A stretch of 64,000 nt of DNA from Staphylococcus argenteus (GCF_000236925.1 NC_016941.1:2306566-2370565); one strand, 5' to 3'; shown: positions 28,286 to 38,605, counted from the first letter of the stretch. Numbers and translations: made by a program. The notes: generated from the sequence alone by a model not told the origin.

Positions 28286-28325
28286 AGCAGTAAGATGACT
28301 TCAACTTAAGAGTCTTCTTACTGCT
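28286..28325. terminator. Bidirectional terminator with AGCAGTAAGA arms
   Basis: AGCAGTAAGA (28286-28295) and TCTTACTGCT (28316-28325) form a perfect outer stem, followed by an inner GACTT/AGTC pairing. T runs lie on both sides, between convergent fosB and hutG. The arms recur at 44861-44900. Confidence 0.8.
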
Positions 28326-28423
28326 ATAATTTTTCAAATATAATAATGATTATTTTCTTTCTATTACGAAATCCTCACATTCTGCACTGCAATGCAAATT
28401 TCGTCACATATAAATATTTTTAA

Positions 28424-29359
28424 TTATTTTAAAAAGTGATGCACTAAATTAGCAACAAGCTTTGCAGTTCTATTGTCTGCATCATATGTCGGATTCATTT
28501 CTGCAATACTAATAGAACTCACCTTCTCACTAGGAATAATTCGTTTTGCCAATTCAAAGACCGTATGCGGGTATAAACCTAACACTGCCGGAGCACTTAC
28601 CCCTGGTGCAAATGCACTATCAATGACATCCATACAAATTGTAAACATAATGACGTCATGTTCATGCACAAAACGCTCAATCATATCTTTAATAGGTGGC
28701 GACACATGATTTAATAATTCATCAGCAAAGACATAATCAATCTTCTTCTCTTTAGCGTAATCAAATAAACTTTGTGTATTACCACCTTGAGCTATACCAA
28801 GAACTAAATAATCAGTATTGTCGTCTTCTTCTAAAATTTGTCTAAAACTCGTACCAGATGTTGATTCTTGTTCAGCACGAGTATCAAAATGCGCATCAAT
28901 ATTAATCACACCGATTGACTGTGTTGGATAAACTTTACGCGTAGCTAAATATTGTGCATAAGCAATATCATGTCCACCACCTAATAAAAATGTTTGCCTA
29001 TGATTAACAATTGATTTTGCTGCAAGTGTCGCAAATTCCTTTTGTGTATCAATGAGCGCGTCGTGATCATGATAAACATTTCCATAATCGACTAAAGTTT
29101 CACATTGATTCAAATCTGGCAATCCAGCAAATGCATGTTTAATCGCATCCGGTCCTTCTTTTGCACCAATACGCCCCTTATTCAAAGCAACACCTTCATC
29201 AACGGCATAACCTAACATTCCTACACCAGATGGCGATGTCTTTTTTTCCACTACTGACAAATCTTGAAACGTTACTGTTTGAAAATGTCTAAATTTTTTC
29301 GGGTCTGATTCACTATCTAATCTTCCAGTCCATAAATTTGGTTCACCTAGCTTGTACAC
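28424..29359 (-). CDS. hutG: Formimidoylglutamase HutG
   Basis: A 311-residue ureohydrolase of the arginase/agmatinase fold. It converts formimino-glutamate to glutamate and formamide, the last step of histidine breakdown. Mn-binding motifs are LLGGGHDIAYA, INIDAHFDTR and CMDVIDSAFAPG. Length is usual. It is not in the hutUI operon but 1.8 kb away on the same strand, with hutR and fosB in between. Its start is preceded by GGGGGAAAC. It has its own transcription unit. Confidence 0.95.
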   Translation of the reverse strand: MYKLGEPNLWTGRLDSESDPKKFRHFQTVTFQDLSVVEKKTSPSGVGMLGYAVDEGVALNKGRIGAKEGPDAIKHAFAGLPDLNQCETLVDYGNVYHDHDALIDTQKEFATLAAKSIVNHRQTFLLGGGHDIAYAQYLATRKVYPTQSIGVINIDAHFDTRAEQESTSGTSFRQILEEDDNTDYLVLGIAQGGNTQSLFDYAKEKKIDYVFADELLNHVSPPIKDMIERFVHEHDVIMFTICMDVIDSAFAPGVSAPAVLGLYPHTVFELAKRIIPSEKVSSISIAEMNPTYDADNRTAKLVANLVHHFLK

Positions 29360-29647
29360 AGCGTTTCCCCCTCTTATTCAAGTGGCATTTTAATAGTTCA
29401 AGTATAACGTAATTTAAATTTTGAATTCAATTCATAGTCAAATTCAAATGTTTATTTACCTATCTAAATAATCTTTACCCCTATTTTCCACACATTAACG
29501 GATACTTTCCCGATTAATATTAATAAAATACGTCAAGACTATTACATTTTCATTAATATTGACATAGACAATTTATCTCTTGGCTTGTAATATGTATAAT
29601 TGTTACTAAAAGATATTTTGCTTGTTACCTAATGGAGGTTACATATA

Positions 29648-30910
29648 ATGAAAAACAATAAAATTTCTGGTTTTCAATGGGCAATGACGATTTTCGTCTT
29701 CTTTGTCATTACAATGGCTCTATCCATTATGCTTAGAGATTTCCAGTCTAGAATTGGTGTCAAACACTTTATATTTGAAGTTACTGATTTAGCACCTTTG
29801 ATTGCTGCAATCATTTGTATACTCGTTTTCAAATATAAAAAAGTTCAACTTGCTGGTTTAAAGTTCACAATAAGTTTAAAAGTTATTGAGCGTATTTTAT
29901 TAGCTTTAATTCTACCTTTAATTATTTTGATTATTGGAATGTATAGCTTTAATACATTTGCTGATAGCTTTATCTTATTACAGTCAACAGATTTATCGGT
30001 GCCTATTACACATATACTAATCGGTCATATATTGATGGCCTTTGTAGTAGAATTTGGTTTCCGTTCATACTTACAAAATATTGTTGAAACGAAAATGAAC
30101 ACATTCTTTGCAAGTATCGTTGTTGGTTTAATTTATTCTGTTTTCTCAGCAAACACAACATATGGTACAGAATTTGCAGCCTATAATTTCCTATATACGT
30201 TTTCATTCTCAATGATACTTGGTGAATTAATAAGAGCTACAAAAGGACGTACAATTTACATTGCAACTACATTCCATGCTTCTATGACATTTGGACTTGT
30301 TTTCTTGTTTAGTGAAGAAATTGGCGATTTATTTTCAATCAAAGTCATTGCAATTTCAACAGCAATCGTTGCGGTAGCATATATTGGATTAAGTTTAATT
30401 ATCCGAGGCATTGCATACTTAACAACGAAACGAAGTCTTGATGAAGTTGAACCTAATAATTATTTAGACCACGTCAATGATGACTCAGAATCAGAAGACG
30501 CAAAAGACGACAAAGCTACTACTCAAGATCACAAAGCAGAAAAAGCAGCAACTGCGGGTGCAGTAACTGCAACAACAGCTGGCATTGCTAAACACGATAA
30601 TGTAACTACATCAGACGAAGAAGCAAATGTGCATCAAGAGAATAATCCAACATCAGAAGTAGATCAGTCAGAAAATCAATCTGTAGCAACTCAAGATGCG
30701 GAAAGTGTAATCGTTCCAGAAGCAACTGAATCTACAGATCAAGACCCAAATATCCAAACTGAAGTTGATACAAACAATGCAAATGATGATAAAAATCAAT
30801 CATTGAAAGAACCTTCAACTTATAAAGATGATCGACGTTCATCAGTTGTAATCGATGCAGAAAAACATATCGAAAAGACTGAAGAACAATCATCAGACAC
30901 AAACAAATAA
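29648..30910 (+). CDS. spdC: SpdC (LyrA), CPBP-like membrane protein
   Basis: A 420-residue protein with about eight membrane segments (to ~residue 258) and a long acidic, low-complexity cytoplasmic tail (~260-420). The fold is CPBP/Abi, but its catalytic motifs are degraded. E135..R139 in VEFGFRS lacks the first Glu, and LIYSVFS has no His where motif 2 expects one. His210 in TTFHASM lacks the partner Asn. SpdC/LyrA is known in S. aureus for lysostaphin resistance, for display of surface proteins, and as a partner of the WalK kinase and the glucosaminidase SagB. The ATG has GGAGG ahead of it. Confidence 0.92.
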   Translation: MKNNKISGFQWAMTIFVFFVITMALSIMLRDFQSRIGVKHFIFEVTDLAPLIAAIICILVFKYKKVQLAGLKFTISLKVIERILLALILPLIILIIGMYSFNTFADSFILLQSTDLSVPITHILIGHILMAFVVEFGFRSYLQNIVETKMNTFFASIVVGLIYSVFSANTTYGTEFAAYNFLYTFSFSMILGELIRATKGRTIYIATTFHASMTFGLVFLFSEEIGDLFSIKVIAISTAIVAVAYIGLSLIIRGIAYLTTKRSLDEVEPNNYLDHVNDDSESEDAKDDKATTQDHKAEKAATAGAVTATTAGIAKHDNVTTSDEEANVHQENNPTSEVDQSENQSVATQDAESVIVPEATESTDQDPNIQTEVDTNNANDDKNQSLKEPSTYKDDRRSSVVIDAEKHIEKTEEQSSDTNK

Positions 30911-30966
30911 TAACAAAGCGCTTGCTAAATCATCACTAAAATAGATGCTAGCAAGCGCTTTTTATA
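30911..30966. terminator. Bidirectional terminator of spdC and rpiA
   Basis: AAAGCGCTTGCTA (30915-30927) pairs perfectly with TAGCAAGCGCTTT (30949-30961), with TTTTTA downstream. Confidence 0.9.
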
Positions 30967-30968
30967 TA

Positions 30969-31655
30969 TTATTTTTCTAAAATTTTTACACCATCTTGAG
31001 TACCTACAATAACTTGATCTGCCATATCTAAGAAATAACCTGTCTCAAATACACCAGTCAGATGAATTAAATATTCATGGAATTGATATGGGTCAATACC
31101 TTCTGGAAGTTGGCAGTCTAAAATATAGTTGCCATTATCTGTTATAAAAGCGACATCTTCATTTACACGACGTTCTACTCTAATATCAGCATATGATTCA
31201 ATTTTACGCAAAATATGATACCAATTAAATTTGTCAACTTCTACTGGCAACTTAAAAGTTTCTCCTAAATATCTTACTATTTTAGTTTCATCAACAACAA
31301 CAACAAAGCGTGACGCCATTTCATCGATAACTTTTTCTCTAAACAAAGCACCACCGCCACCTTTAATAATATTTAAAGACGGATCCACTTCATCAGCGCC
31401 ATCAATTGCTAAATCAATATGATCTACATCATTAATTTCACATATCTTAATACCTAATTCTTTAGCTAAAAATGCAATTTTATTTGAAGTACAAACACCA
31501 GTAATATTATAACCTCGATTTTTAATTAGTTCTGCTATTTTCGGCAAAAGTAATTCCATCGTACTTCCTGTACCAATTCCAAGTACCATATCACCATTGA
31601 TTTGGCTTAAAACATCTTCCAACGTCATCAACTTAAGTGCTTTGACATCTTTCAT
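30969..31655 (-). CDS. rpiA: Ribose-5-phosphate isomerase A
   Basis: A 228-residue cytoplasmic enzyme interconverting ribose 5-phosphate and ribulose 5-phosphate in the pentose phosphate pathway. Motifs in order are GIGTGSTMELLL, the AIDGADEVDPSL catalytic loop, IKGGGGALFREK and VVDETKIV. Length and start (after GGAGGC) are normal. It is monocistronic and convergent with spdC. Confidence 0.96.
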   Translation of the reverse strand: MKDVKALKLMTLEDVLSQINGDMVLGIGTGSTMELLLPKIAELIKNRGYNITGVCTSNKIAFLAKELGIKICEINDVDHIDLAIDGADEVDPSLNIIKGGGGALFREKVIDEMASRFVVVVDETKIVRYLGETFKLPVEVDKFNWYHILRKIESYADIRVERRVNEDVAFITDNGNYILDCQLPEGIDPYQFHEYLIHLTGVFETGYFLDMADQVIVGTQDGVKILEK

Positions 31656-31826
31656 GCGGGTAGCCTCCCATAATTCTGTAATCTATTCAATTAATATTTT
31701 ACATGACCAGTATAAATTAACATACCCTTATTTCTAACATTTTTTAAAACAATTCAATCAACATTCGTATAAAAACAAAGATTTTATAGTACAATATATT
31801 TTAAACTTTACTCTAAGGAGAATGAC

Positions 31827-32480
31827 ATGATAGCAATTCGTGCAATATCGACTGGGAAAATACAAGATTTACCCTATAGCACTAAAAGACCCATGCGCTC
31901 AGCTTTAGATAAAACCGCAATTAAAGAACGAACTTGGTTATCAACAATAGGTTTTGCAGGTGATGAGCAAGCATATAAAGACCATGGAGGTCCTCATAAA
32001 GCTGTTTGTGGATTTAGTAAGCATAACTATAATATGTACCTTGATGACATTATTGAATTACCTACACATGCTATGTTTGGAGAAAATTTAACATTTGAAA
32101 ATTTAGACGAAGCTGATGTTTTCTTCGGCAATCAATACCAATTAGGAGAAGCAGTCATCGAAGTTTCCGAAATTCGAGAACCTTGTTGGAAAATACAAGC
32201 AAAGTATAATATCCCTGATTTAGTGAAGCGCATGTCTACTTCTGGAAAAACAGGCTTCTATTTTCGTGTCTTAAAGCAAGGTTATGTTGCACCAAATGAT
32301 CAACTACATTTAATTAAAGAGGCACCAATTGAACATCGTATGTCAATTAAACAACTGAATCACTTATACTATAACGACAGACAAAACGAAACACTACTTT
32401 TACAAGCGCTCAATAATCCTTATTTATCACCTGCACGCCGCGAAAAGCTTCAAAAAATGTATGATAGAACATTAAAATAA
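31827..32480 (+). CDS. MOSC domain protein (YiiM-like)
   Basis: A 217-residue protein. The MOSC beta-barrel (about 10-160) has GFAGDEQAYKDHGGPHKAV, the FGENLTFENL segment and the conserved cysteine in EIREPCWKI. This Cys is the expected sulfur or molybdenum-cofactor ligand. A C-terminal 3-alpha helix bundle (about 165-215) is typical of YiiM. Relatives reduce N-hydroxylated compounds using molybdenum cofactor. It is transcribed alone, and AAGGAG precedes the ATG. The only visible molybdo-link in the window is fdhA, far away. Confidence 0.85.
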   Translation: MIAIRAISTGKIQDLPYSTKRPMRSALDKTAIKERTWLSTIGFAGDEQAYKDHGGPHKAVCGFSKHNYNMYLDDIIELPTHAMFGENLTFENLDEADVFFGNQYQLGEAVIEVSEIREPCWKIQAKYNIPDLVKRMSTSGKTGFYFRVLKQGYVAPNDQLHLIKEAPIEHRMSIKQLNHLYYNDRQNETLLLQALNNPYLSPARREKLQKMYDRTLK

Positions 32481-32515
32481 CTAGTTATAAAATTGTTTTA
32501 CAGTCAAATAAACAT

Positions 32516-32604
32516 GAAAAAAAGGAATCAACATCGACATTAAATGATAGTTCATTAGCAATGCTGCCATTTTAAATATCACCATGTCGTTGCGTTGATT
32601 CCTA
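32516..32604. terminator. Long terminator between MOSC gene and galM
   Basis: GGAATCAAC (32524-32532) pairs with GTTGATTCC (32594-32602), extended by CGACAT/ATGTCG. On the minus strand it ends in TTTTTTT, so the main user is probably the convergent epimerase gene. Confidence 0.8.
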
Positions 32605-32734
32605 TTTCTATATAAAGTATTCCATTTATATGAACGCACCTAAAAATTTCACTGCCGTTAGACTTCAAATAACTATGTTGCAAACGACTAGTTCAAACTT
32701 CAATTGAAGCTATCAGACACCCAACAAGCACTTT

Positions 32735-33754
32735 TTATTCATTATCAACTTTTTCTTGGATGCGGAAACTAGTTGTCGAATTAAATACTACGCCAGCTTT
32801 TAAAATGGATGGGGCCGTGTCACCATATAAATTAATATCATTTGGTAAAAATTGTGTTTCCAACGTAAAGCCAGAGTGTGGTTTATAAATATTAAATGAA
32901 CTTTCCCATTCATCAGGTTGATTAAAAGTAAAAAATACAACATGTGGCATATCTGTATCTACTTCTAATGAAAATTCATGATTTTCAACAAACATCTTAT
33001 GTTCACCAACTGTAAATGGATGATCTAACCCACCAAAATTTGTCATCTGTTCACTTAGTTGTGGGTGTTGCGACGTAAAAATATCACTTAACTTGATTTT
33101 ATTATGTTCAAATACCTCGTGTAAATCGAGAACTTCACCAGTAACAATGTTTCTGTTATCTAATAAATACATATCCAACTGCTTACTAGAAATACGATGA
33201 TTATCAACGACATTATTATCTCTATTCAAATTAAAATACACATGATTTGTTGGACTAAATAACGTATCTTCTGTAGCTACTGCTTCATATTCAATAGACC
33301 ATTGATGATCGGCATCATAAATATGTGTAATCGTTACATTTACATCACCTGGGAAATGATCATCTGCTGATTTCAACACAGTTTTAAAAATCACTTTAAT
33401 TTGAGCAATTTCATTTCTAATTTCATAATCAAACAACTTATTGTCCAAACCATGACGTCCACCATGCAAATGATGTACGCCGTTGTTTTGCTCTAAATGA
33501 TATTCTTTACTATTCAACTGGAATTTAGCATTGTCAATTCTCCCGCTATATCTACCAATTGAAGCACCAAATTTAAATGGATTATTGTGATAGAATTCAT
33601 CTGCTTCAACAACATTCCCCAAAACAATATTATTATCATGATATTTCCAAGATACTACTCTCGCTCCATAATTCGTAAAAATAATTTTAGTTTCATCATT
33701 ATCAATTTTGATTAAATCTACACCATGTCTTTGATGTTCAACTTCAACTATCAT
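32735..33754 (-). CDS. galM: Aldose 1-epimerase (galactose mutarotase)
   Basis: A 339-residue galactose-mutarotase fold protein. It interconverts alpha and beta anomers of aldoses in the cytoplasm. Recognisable elements are FGASIGRYSGRI, the GVHHLHGGRHGLDN active-site histidine loop, PTNHVYFNLN and the C-terminal GFTLETQFLPND with the catalytic Glu. It stands 30 bases downstream of the YnfA-like gene on the same strand, so the two are probably co-transcribed. No other galactose gene is next to it, so its sugar is unclear. Confidence 0.9.
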   Translation of the reverse strand: MIVEVEHQRHGVDLIKIDNDETKIIFTNYGARVVSWKYHDNNIVLGNVVEADEFYHNNPFKFGASIGRYSGRIDNAKFQLNSKEYHLEQNNGVHHLHGGRHGLDNKLFDYEIRNEIAQIKVIFKTVLKSADDHFPGDVNVTITHIYDADHQWSIEYEAVATEDTLFSPTNHVYFNLNRDNNVVDNHRISSKQLDMYLLDNRNIVTGEVLDLHEVFEHNKIKLSDIFTSQHPQLSEQMTNFGGLDHPFTVGEHKMFVENHEFSLEVDTDMPHVVFFTFNQPDEWESSFNIYKPHSGFTLETQFLPNDINLYGDTAPSILKAGVVFNSTTSFRIQEKVDNE

Positions 33755-33783
33755 TTTTACTTCTCCCTTCTAACCACACGTGT

Positions 33784-34110
33784 TTAAGCTCTGCTGGGTA
33801 GCAACATTACTAAAACACCTACAATACAAATGATTGCACCTATAATGTCATACTTATCTGGCATTTGTTTATCAACAATCATTGCGAAAATTAAACTCAT
33901 AATAATAAACACGCCACCATATGCAGCATAGACTCTACCGAATGTCGGATATGATTGAAATGTTGCAATAACGCCATATAACATTAAAATCACGCCACCT
34001 ATTAGACCAAACAGTGATGACTGTCCTTCCCTAAGCCACAGCCAAATAAGGTATCCCCCACCTATTTCACATATTCCTGCTAATAAAAATATAAAAATCG
34101 GATATAACAT
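33784..34110 (-). CDS. YnfA/UPF0060 family small membrane protein
   Basis: A 108-residue protein with four membrane segments, resembling small multidrug resistance (SMR) proteins in size and layout. Family markers are [19 protein letters not shown] near the N-terminus with an intramembrane Glu, [21 protein letters not shown] in the centre, and [14 protein letters not shown] before segment 4. Function is poorly known; some YnfA proteins have been reported as efflux proteins. It is first of a pair with galM. Confidence 0.9.
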   Translation of the reverse strand: MLYPIFIFLLAGICEIGGGYLIWLWLREGQSSLFGLIGGVILMLYGVIATFQSYPTFGRVYAAYGGVFIIMSLIFAMIVDKQMPDKYDIIGAIICIVGVLVMLLPSRA

Positions 34111-34258
34111 TACATCACTCCATCATGTTGTTCCAAAAGACATTCAATCAATTGTATTTTATTCATTAATAAAAATTATTACTTCACATTCCCATTTAAA
34201 AAGTTCGTTTTCACATACATATTGTACACTTTTTTAGGCATTATTCTATAGATAAATA

Positions 34259-34320
34259 CAAAAAATAAGAGTAACACGCTTACATCATCGAATAATACGA
34301 AAAATATGTGTCACTCTTAC
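34259..34320 (-). terminator. Terminator of the ABC-2 exporter operon
   Basis: TAAGAGTAACAC (34266-34277) pairs with GTGTCACTCTTA (34308-34319). The minus strand continues TTATTTTTTG. Confidence 0.8.
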
Positions 34321-34326
34321 TATCTT

Positions 34327-35568
34327 TTATTGTTTGAATACACGTCTAAATGTTTTGAATAGTCCACGTTCAAATGTCAGCACTGAATCTTTATATGTTT
34401 TAATTGCCATCCACAATAAGACTACTACCATTGCAATTGAGATTAAAGAACTTATAATTACTTCATTTATTTGAAGCGCTGACGTTTGGGCACGTACAAC
34501 TAATTGAAACGGCGCAAAGAATGGAATATAACTAGTGATTATAGCAAGTTTCCCATCAGGATCATTAATTGTAAATAACGCAATATAAAATGCAATCATT
34601 CCTATTAATGTCATTGGCATTAAAGATTGATTCAGGTCTTCAATTCTAGATGTCAATGACCCAAGAATTGCTGCTAATAAGACAAACGCCATGATTCCAA
34701 CGATACTACTTATAATTCCGACAATAATAATTTGCCAAGATAATTGATTCATTTCAACGTTAAAACCTTTAAGTAAGTCTTTTAAATCAAATGCATAAAT
34801 ACATATAACTGCCATTAATACAATTAAAATAATCTGAGTCACTGCGACTGCAATCACACCTAAAATTTTAGCAAAGATATGCCGAACTGGAGAAATACTA
34901 GTAATAATCATTTCAATCACGCGTGATGTCTTCTCACTAGCAATTTCCATTGCTATTTGAGATGCATAATTCAAAATAATAAAGAACATTAAAAAGATAA
35001 TGCCATATGCCAATGCATAGTTAAAAATCTTTTGTCCTTCAGAAACTTTATCAACTTCATCTTTAGAAACAATTTTATTGTTAACTTTACTTTGTGCTTG
35101 TAATTTTTGTAAGTCTTGCTTATTAATATTTAATTCTGTAGCAACAAAGTTCGTTTGAATTGTTGTTAATAAAGCAGTCACTTTTTGCGTATCCTCTTTA
35201 CTTACACGTTTCTCACTTATAATGGTCGCTTGCAATGTGTTATCTTTATTCAGATTGATTACATAAGCTTTATCGAGTTTATGATTTTTCACTTGTTTTT
35301 CAGCATCATCTTTAGAGACTTTCGTATATTTAGCATCACTTTGAAACGCTTTTCCCTGCTGCTTAAATGCGTTATAAATTTGTTCATTCGGTGCTGCCAC
35401 ACCAATTTTATCTGGTCCATCATCAAACATATTTATAATCTTATCGATATTTGAAAGACCAATCATTAATACTGCAATGATAATCATAAAAATAATAAAT
35501 GATTTTGCTTTAATTTTATTAATGTAAGTCAAACTGAATGTCGCCCAAAACTTATTCATCCTTGCCAC
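34327..35568 (-). CDS. ABC-2 type exporter permease (NatB/YhaP-like)
   Basis: A 413-residue permease. One N-terminal membrane segment (about 20-45) is followed by a large extracytoplasmic region (~50-180) and a five-segment ABC-2 core. The EIASEKTSRVIEMIITSISPVRHIFAKI coupling helix is typical of Na+ or drug exporters of the NatB/YhaP group. It overlaps the ATPase gene by 17 bases, so the two are translated together. Substrate not known. Confidence 0.87.
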   Translation of the reverse strand: MARMNKFWATFSLTYINKIKAKSFIIFMIIIAVLMIGLSNIDKIINMFDDGPDKIGVAAPNEQIYNAFKQQGKAFQSDAKYTKVSKDDAEKQVKNHKLDKAYVINLNKDNTLQATIISEKRVSKEDTQKVTALLTTIQTNFVATELNINKQDLQKLQAQSKVNNKIVSKDEVDKVSEGQKIFNYALAYGIIFLMFFIILNYASQIAMEIASEKTSRVIEMIITSISPVRHIFAKILGVIAVAVTQIILIVLMAVICIYAFDLKDLLKGFNVEMNQLSWQIIIVGIISSIVGIMAFVLLAAILGSLTSRIEDLNQSLMPMTLIGMIAFYIALFTINDPDGKLAIITSYIPFFAPFQLVVRAQTSALQINEVIISSLISIAMVVVLLWMAIKTYKDSVLTFERGLFKTFRRVFKQ

Positions 35569-36451
35569 CTACTTTCGCAATGAATATATCTTGCAATGAT
35601 GGTTCTACAACTTGGAATCGTTTAACATAACCTTGTTGTGTTACAACTTGATAAATATTTTTTGCCACCGCTTCATCTTCAATTGTTAAACGTATGCCTT
35701 GCTTAATACTTTCACTTTGAATGATGCCATCTATTTGCGATAAATCTGGTATAGGTGCTTCTGATTCAATTACAACTTTTTGGTATCCATTCGATGAACG
35801 TACATGCTGAATATCACCTGACACAATTAATTTACCTTTATCTAAAATACATACGTCATCACATAATTCTTCAACATGTTCCATACGATGTGAACTATAA
35901 ACAATCGTACTTCCCCAATCATTTAAATCTTTAACTGCTTCTTTTAACAGTTCAACATTGACGGGATCTAAACCACTAAATGGTTCATCTAAAATGAGTA
36001 ATTCTGGTTTATGTAACATACTTGCTAAAAGTTGAATCTTTTGTTGATTTCCTTTCGACAAACTATCGATACGCTTTTTGCGATTTTCAGTTATGTCAAA
36101 TCGGTCAAGCCAATAAGTCATTTGACTTTGAATATCTTTCTTTGACATCCCTTTCAAAGTTGCTAAATATTTTAATTCATCTTCGACTGTCATTTTAGCA
36201 TGTAAGCCACGTTCTTCCGGTAAATAACCGATACGATTATACATCGTTTTATCTAATTTTTTACCATTATATGTAATGTGTCCTTCTGTTGGTTCACTTA
36301 AGCCTAAAATCATACGAAATGTCGTTGTTTTACCTGCACCATTTCTTCCTAGAAAGCCTAACATTTTGCCTGATTCTAACTCTAATGAAATATCATTTAC
36401 TGCCGTCATCTTACCAAAACGTTTTGTAACATGTTCAATTACAAGTCCCAT
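35552..36451 (-). CDS. ABC exporter ATP-binding protein (NatA/YhaQ-like)
   Basis: A 299-residue ATPase. Walker A is GRNGAGKTTT, the signature is LSKGNQQKI, Walker B is LLILDEPFSGLDP, and the switch His is in YSSHRMEHVEEL. An extra C-terminal domain (~210-299) is common to ABC-2 ATPases. ATG 36451 is used because AGGAGG lies seven bases before it. It pairs with the permease at 34327 to form a homodimer-plus-permease exporter. Substrate unknown. Confidence 0.9.
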   Translation of the reverse strand: MGLVIEHVTKRFGKMTAVNDISLELESGKMLGFLGRNGAGKTTTFRMILGLSEPTEGHITYNGKKLDKTMYNRIGYLPEERGLHAKMTVEDELKYLATLKGMSKKDIQSQMTYWLDRFDITENRKKRIDSLSKGNQQKIQLLASMLHKPELLILDEPFSGLDPVNVELLKEAVKDLNDWGSTIVYSSHRMEHVEELCDDVCILDKGKLIVSGDIQHVRSSNGYQKVVIESEAPIPDLSQIDGIIQSESIKQGIRLTIEDEAVAKNIYQVVTQQGYVKRFQVVEPSLQDIFIAKVGGKDE

Positions 36452-36623
36452 CTTTTGCCTCCTCAAATAATATCTATTTATCTTAATATAACATTTCTAT
36501 ACACTTTACATGCAATATTTTTTAAATTTTCAAGGTTGGAAAATGACTCATATTTACTTCATGGCATATTTAGAGTCATTAATGTTTGGAAAACTCTTTT
36601 CATTGTTCTAATGCTTCATTTGC

Positions 36624-36660
36624 AAAAAAATATCCCAGCAACAATCTGCTGAGATATTTA
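36624..36660. terminator. Terminator of the DUF805 gene
   Basis: AAATATCCCAGCA (36628-36640) pairs with TGCTGAGATATTT (36647-36659). Confidence 0.8.
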
Positions 36661-36665
36661 TATCA

Positions 36666-37295
36666 TTAAAATTGATTATCTGTTTCTTCCGGTGTTTTCG
36701 GTGTTTCTAATGTTCCAGCTACTTCTGGTTGTTTTTTAATTGTAGATGGGTATTTTGGGCTTTCGCCATATTTATTTGCCGGCTTACTGTCAAAGCATAG
36801 GAACACTATCATTGTAACTGAAAGTCCAAAACAAACAAGATAAAGAAGTACTAACAAAATTAAAATTCCAATTGGCATATACATTAAATCATTATCATAA
36901 TATGAATCGATACACTGCACTACTATAGAGAATACAATACCATATGCAAACATTATAATTGGTAATACCATTGTTCTTGATATATCATGAAATCTTCGAA
37001 CGCTTAATGCCAAATTTGGAATAATCGTTGCTAATAAATAGGCAAACATATATATAACTGTAAGTATTAATATCATCACACCAAACATAGATAATACTTC
37101 AGCATTTGTTTCCTCACCTATACCCACAAATACTATTCCCATAAGCATCACGAAGAAAGCAGGAAGTAAAAATATTAAATGCCACAGCGTCATATACCAA
37201 TATTCACTTCGTCTTGATCTTCCCGTAAAATTAACATAATTTTTCCAAAATAATACAAATGATTTCATAAAACCTACTTGAGGTAATTGTTCCAT
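36666..37295 (-). CDS. DUF805 membrane protein
   Basis: A 209-residue protein with four or five membrane segments. The N-terminal FWKNYVNFTGRSRRSEYW motif is the hallmark of DUF805, and VRRFHDISRT is its second signature. The cytoplasmic C-terminal tail (~180-209) is rich in Pro, Thr and Glu. DUF805 is of unknown function; some members are inhibitors or partners of membrane complexes. The gene is monocistronic. Confidence 0.88.
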   Translation of the reverse strand: MEQLPQVGFMKSFVLFWKNYVNFTGRSRRSEYWYMTLWHLIFLLPAFFVMLMGIVFVGIGEETNAEVLSMFGVMILILTVIYMFAYLLATIIPNLALSVRRFHDISRTMVLPIIMFAYGIVFSIVVQCIDSYYDNDLMYMPIGILILLVLLYLVCFGLSVTMIVFLCFDSKPANKYGESPKYPSTIKKQPEVAGTLETPKTPEETDNQF

Positions 37296-37709
37296 TGCGT
37301 TTTCTCCCTTTCATTAATCATATTTATATTTTTAATCATTATTCCTGTTATGAAGTGTTTGATTCATTAACTAGCCAATTCTCTTCAACAACCTCCAACA
37401 TACACAAAGCACATAGTTAAAGCTGAGTCTTTTATATCACTATTTCAAAAAACAAATTCACTAATTGTGTCAATCTCTGTTTTACCCTATTTGAAAGTAA
37501 ATACAAGGTTATTTATACTAATAACAAACTATGATTAACTAGATACATTGAAATTTGACATTATATTTGTTGTTTTAATATCAGCATCAAAGTAAATACT
37601 TAATATTTTTATAATTCTTAACAATACTAGTTTAACAAACAATTACCACAATAAAAATATGTTTTTCATTTTTATTTAAATTAATCATATAATTGCCAAG
37701 GAGAATAAT
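37296..37709. other. Intergenic region between divergent genes
   Basis: About 414 AT-rich bases between the DUF805 gene and the DNA glycosylase gene. It must carry both promoters. I see no reading frame, hairpin or known operator. Confidence 0.5.
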
Positions 37710-38318
37710 ATGGATTTTGTTAATAATGATACGAGAAAAATTGCCAAAAACCTTTTAGGTGTTAAAGTAATTTATCAAGATGAGGCACAAACTTATACAG
37801 GCTACATCGTGGAAACGGAAGCATACTTAGGATTTGATGATCTTGCAGCTCATGGTTTTAGTGGTAAAGTAACACCAAAAGTGACATCTCTATATAAGCG
37901 TGGCGGTACAATTTATGCACATGTCATGCATACACATTTACTCATTAATTTTGTAACTAAATCTGAAGGCATACCAGAAGGTGTACTCATCCGTGCTATT
38001 GAACCAGAAGACGGTTTATCCGCTATGTTCCGTAACAGAGGTAAGAAAGGCTACGAGGTAACGAATGGCCCAGGAAAATGGACTAAGGCATTTAACATCC
38101 CACGTTCTATTGACGGTGCAACGCTAAATGATTGTAGATTATCTATTGATACAAAGAATCGTAAATACCCCAAAGATATTGTTGCTAGTCCACGAGTTGG
38201 TATTCCAAATAAGGGAGACTGGACTCATAAAGCATTACGTTACACAGTAAAAGGAAACCCATTTGTGTCTCGCATGCGTAAATCAGATTGTATGTTTCCC
38301 GAAGATACGTGGAAGTAA
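37710..38318 (+). CDS. mpg: 3-methyladenine DNA glycosylase (Mpg/AAG type)
   Basis: A 202-residue base-excision repair enzyme of the AAG fold. It removes alkylated purines. The start of the fold is [12 protein letters not shown]; the catalytic Glu lies in [11 protein letters not shown]. The DNA-intercalating region is near [15 protein letters not shown], and [11 protein letters not shown] and [10 protein letters not shown] complete the family pattern. Length is standard. AAGGAG precedes the ATG. It is a single gene with its own terminator. Confidence 0.94.
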   Translation: MDFVNNDTRKIAKNLLGVKVIYQDEAQTYTGYIVETEAYLGFDDLAAHGFSGKVTPKVTSLYKRGGTIYAHVMHTHLLINFVTKSEGIPEGVLIRAIEPEDGLSAMFRNRGKKGYEVTNGPGKWTKAFNIPRSIDGATLNDCRLSIDTKNRKYPKDIVASPRVGIPNKGDWTHKALRYTVKGNPFVSRMRKSDCMFPEDTWK

Positions 38319-38372
38319 ATGCCGTCTTTCATTGATTACTATCATGAAAATGAAATCTATCTCCTTATAAAT

Positions 38373-38420
38373 CAATCAATCGTGCCGTCAGCATACGGAT
38401 GGGTTGATTGTTTTCTTTTT
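38373..38420 (+). terminator. Terminator of mpg
   Basis: CAATCAATC (38373-38381) pairs with GGTTGATTG (38402-38410), with an inner CCGT/ACGG stem. It is followed by TTTTCTTTTT. Confidence 0.75.
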
Positions 38421-38589
38421 GTCCATCATATTTTTGATTTATCTCACCTTTTTGAACTTGCTCTAAATTGTAAAATATATAAATATAATCATTTATAATT
38501 ATTAAACTTCTATGCATTAATATTAATTCTATTGTTTTCAAAAACTAGAAATATTGATTTGTTGCATGTATAATGTTAAAAGTGCCCAT

Positions 38590-38605
38590 TTATAGCGCTT
38601 ACAAT
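38590..38605. promoter_or_regulatory. cre-like box in the gltS leader
   Basis: On the minus strand ATTGTAAGCGCTATAA fits the CcpA consensus except for the final C. It is ~20 bases after a TATAAT -10, in roadblock position. Confidence 0.6.

Noticed and set aside
34327-36451. ABC pair as a second haem exporter
   Set aside because: The permease is ABC-2/NatB type, not the FtsX type of HrtB, and no HssR repeat is found upstream.
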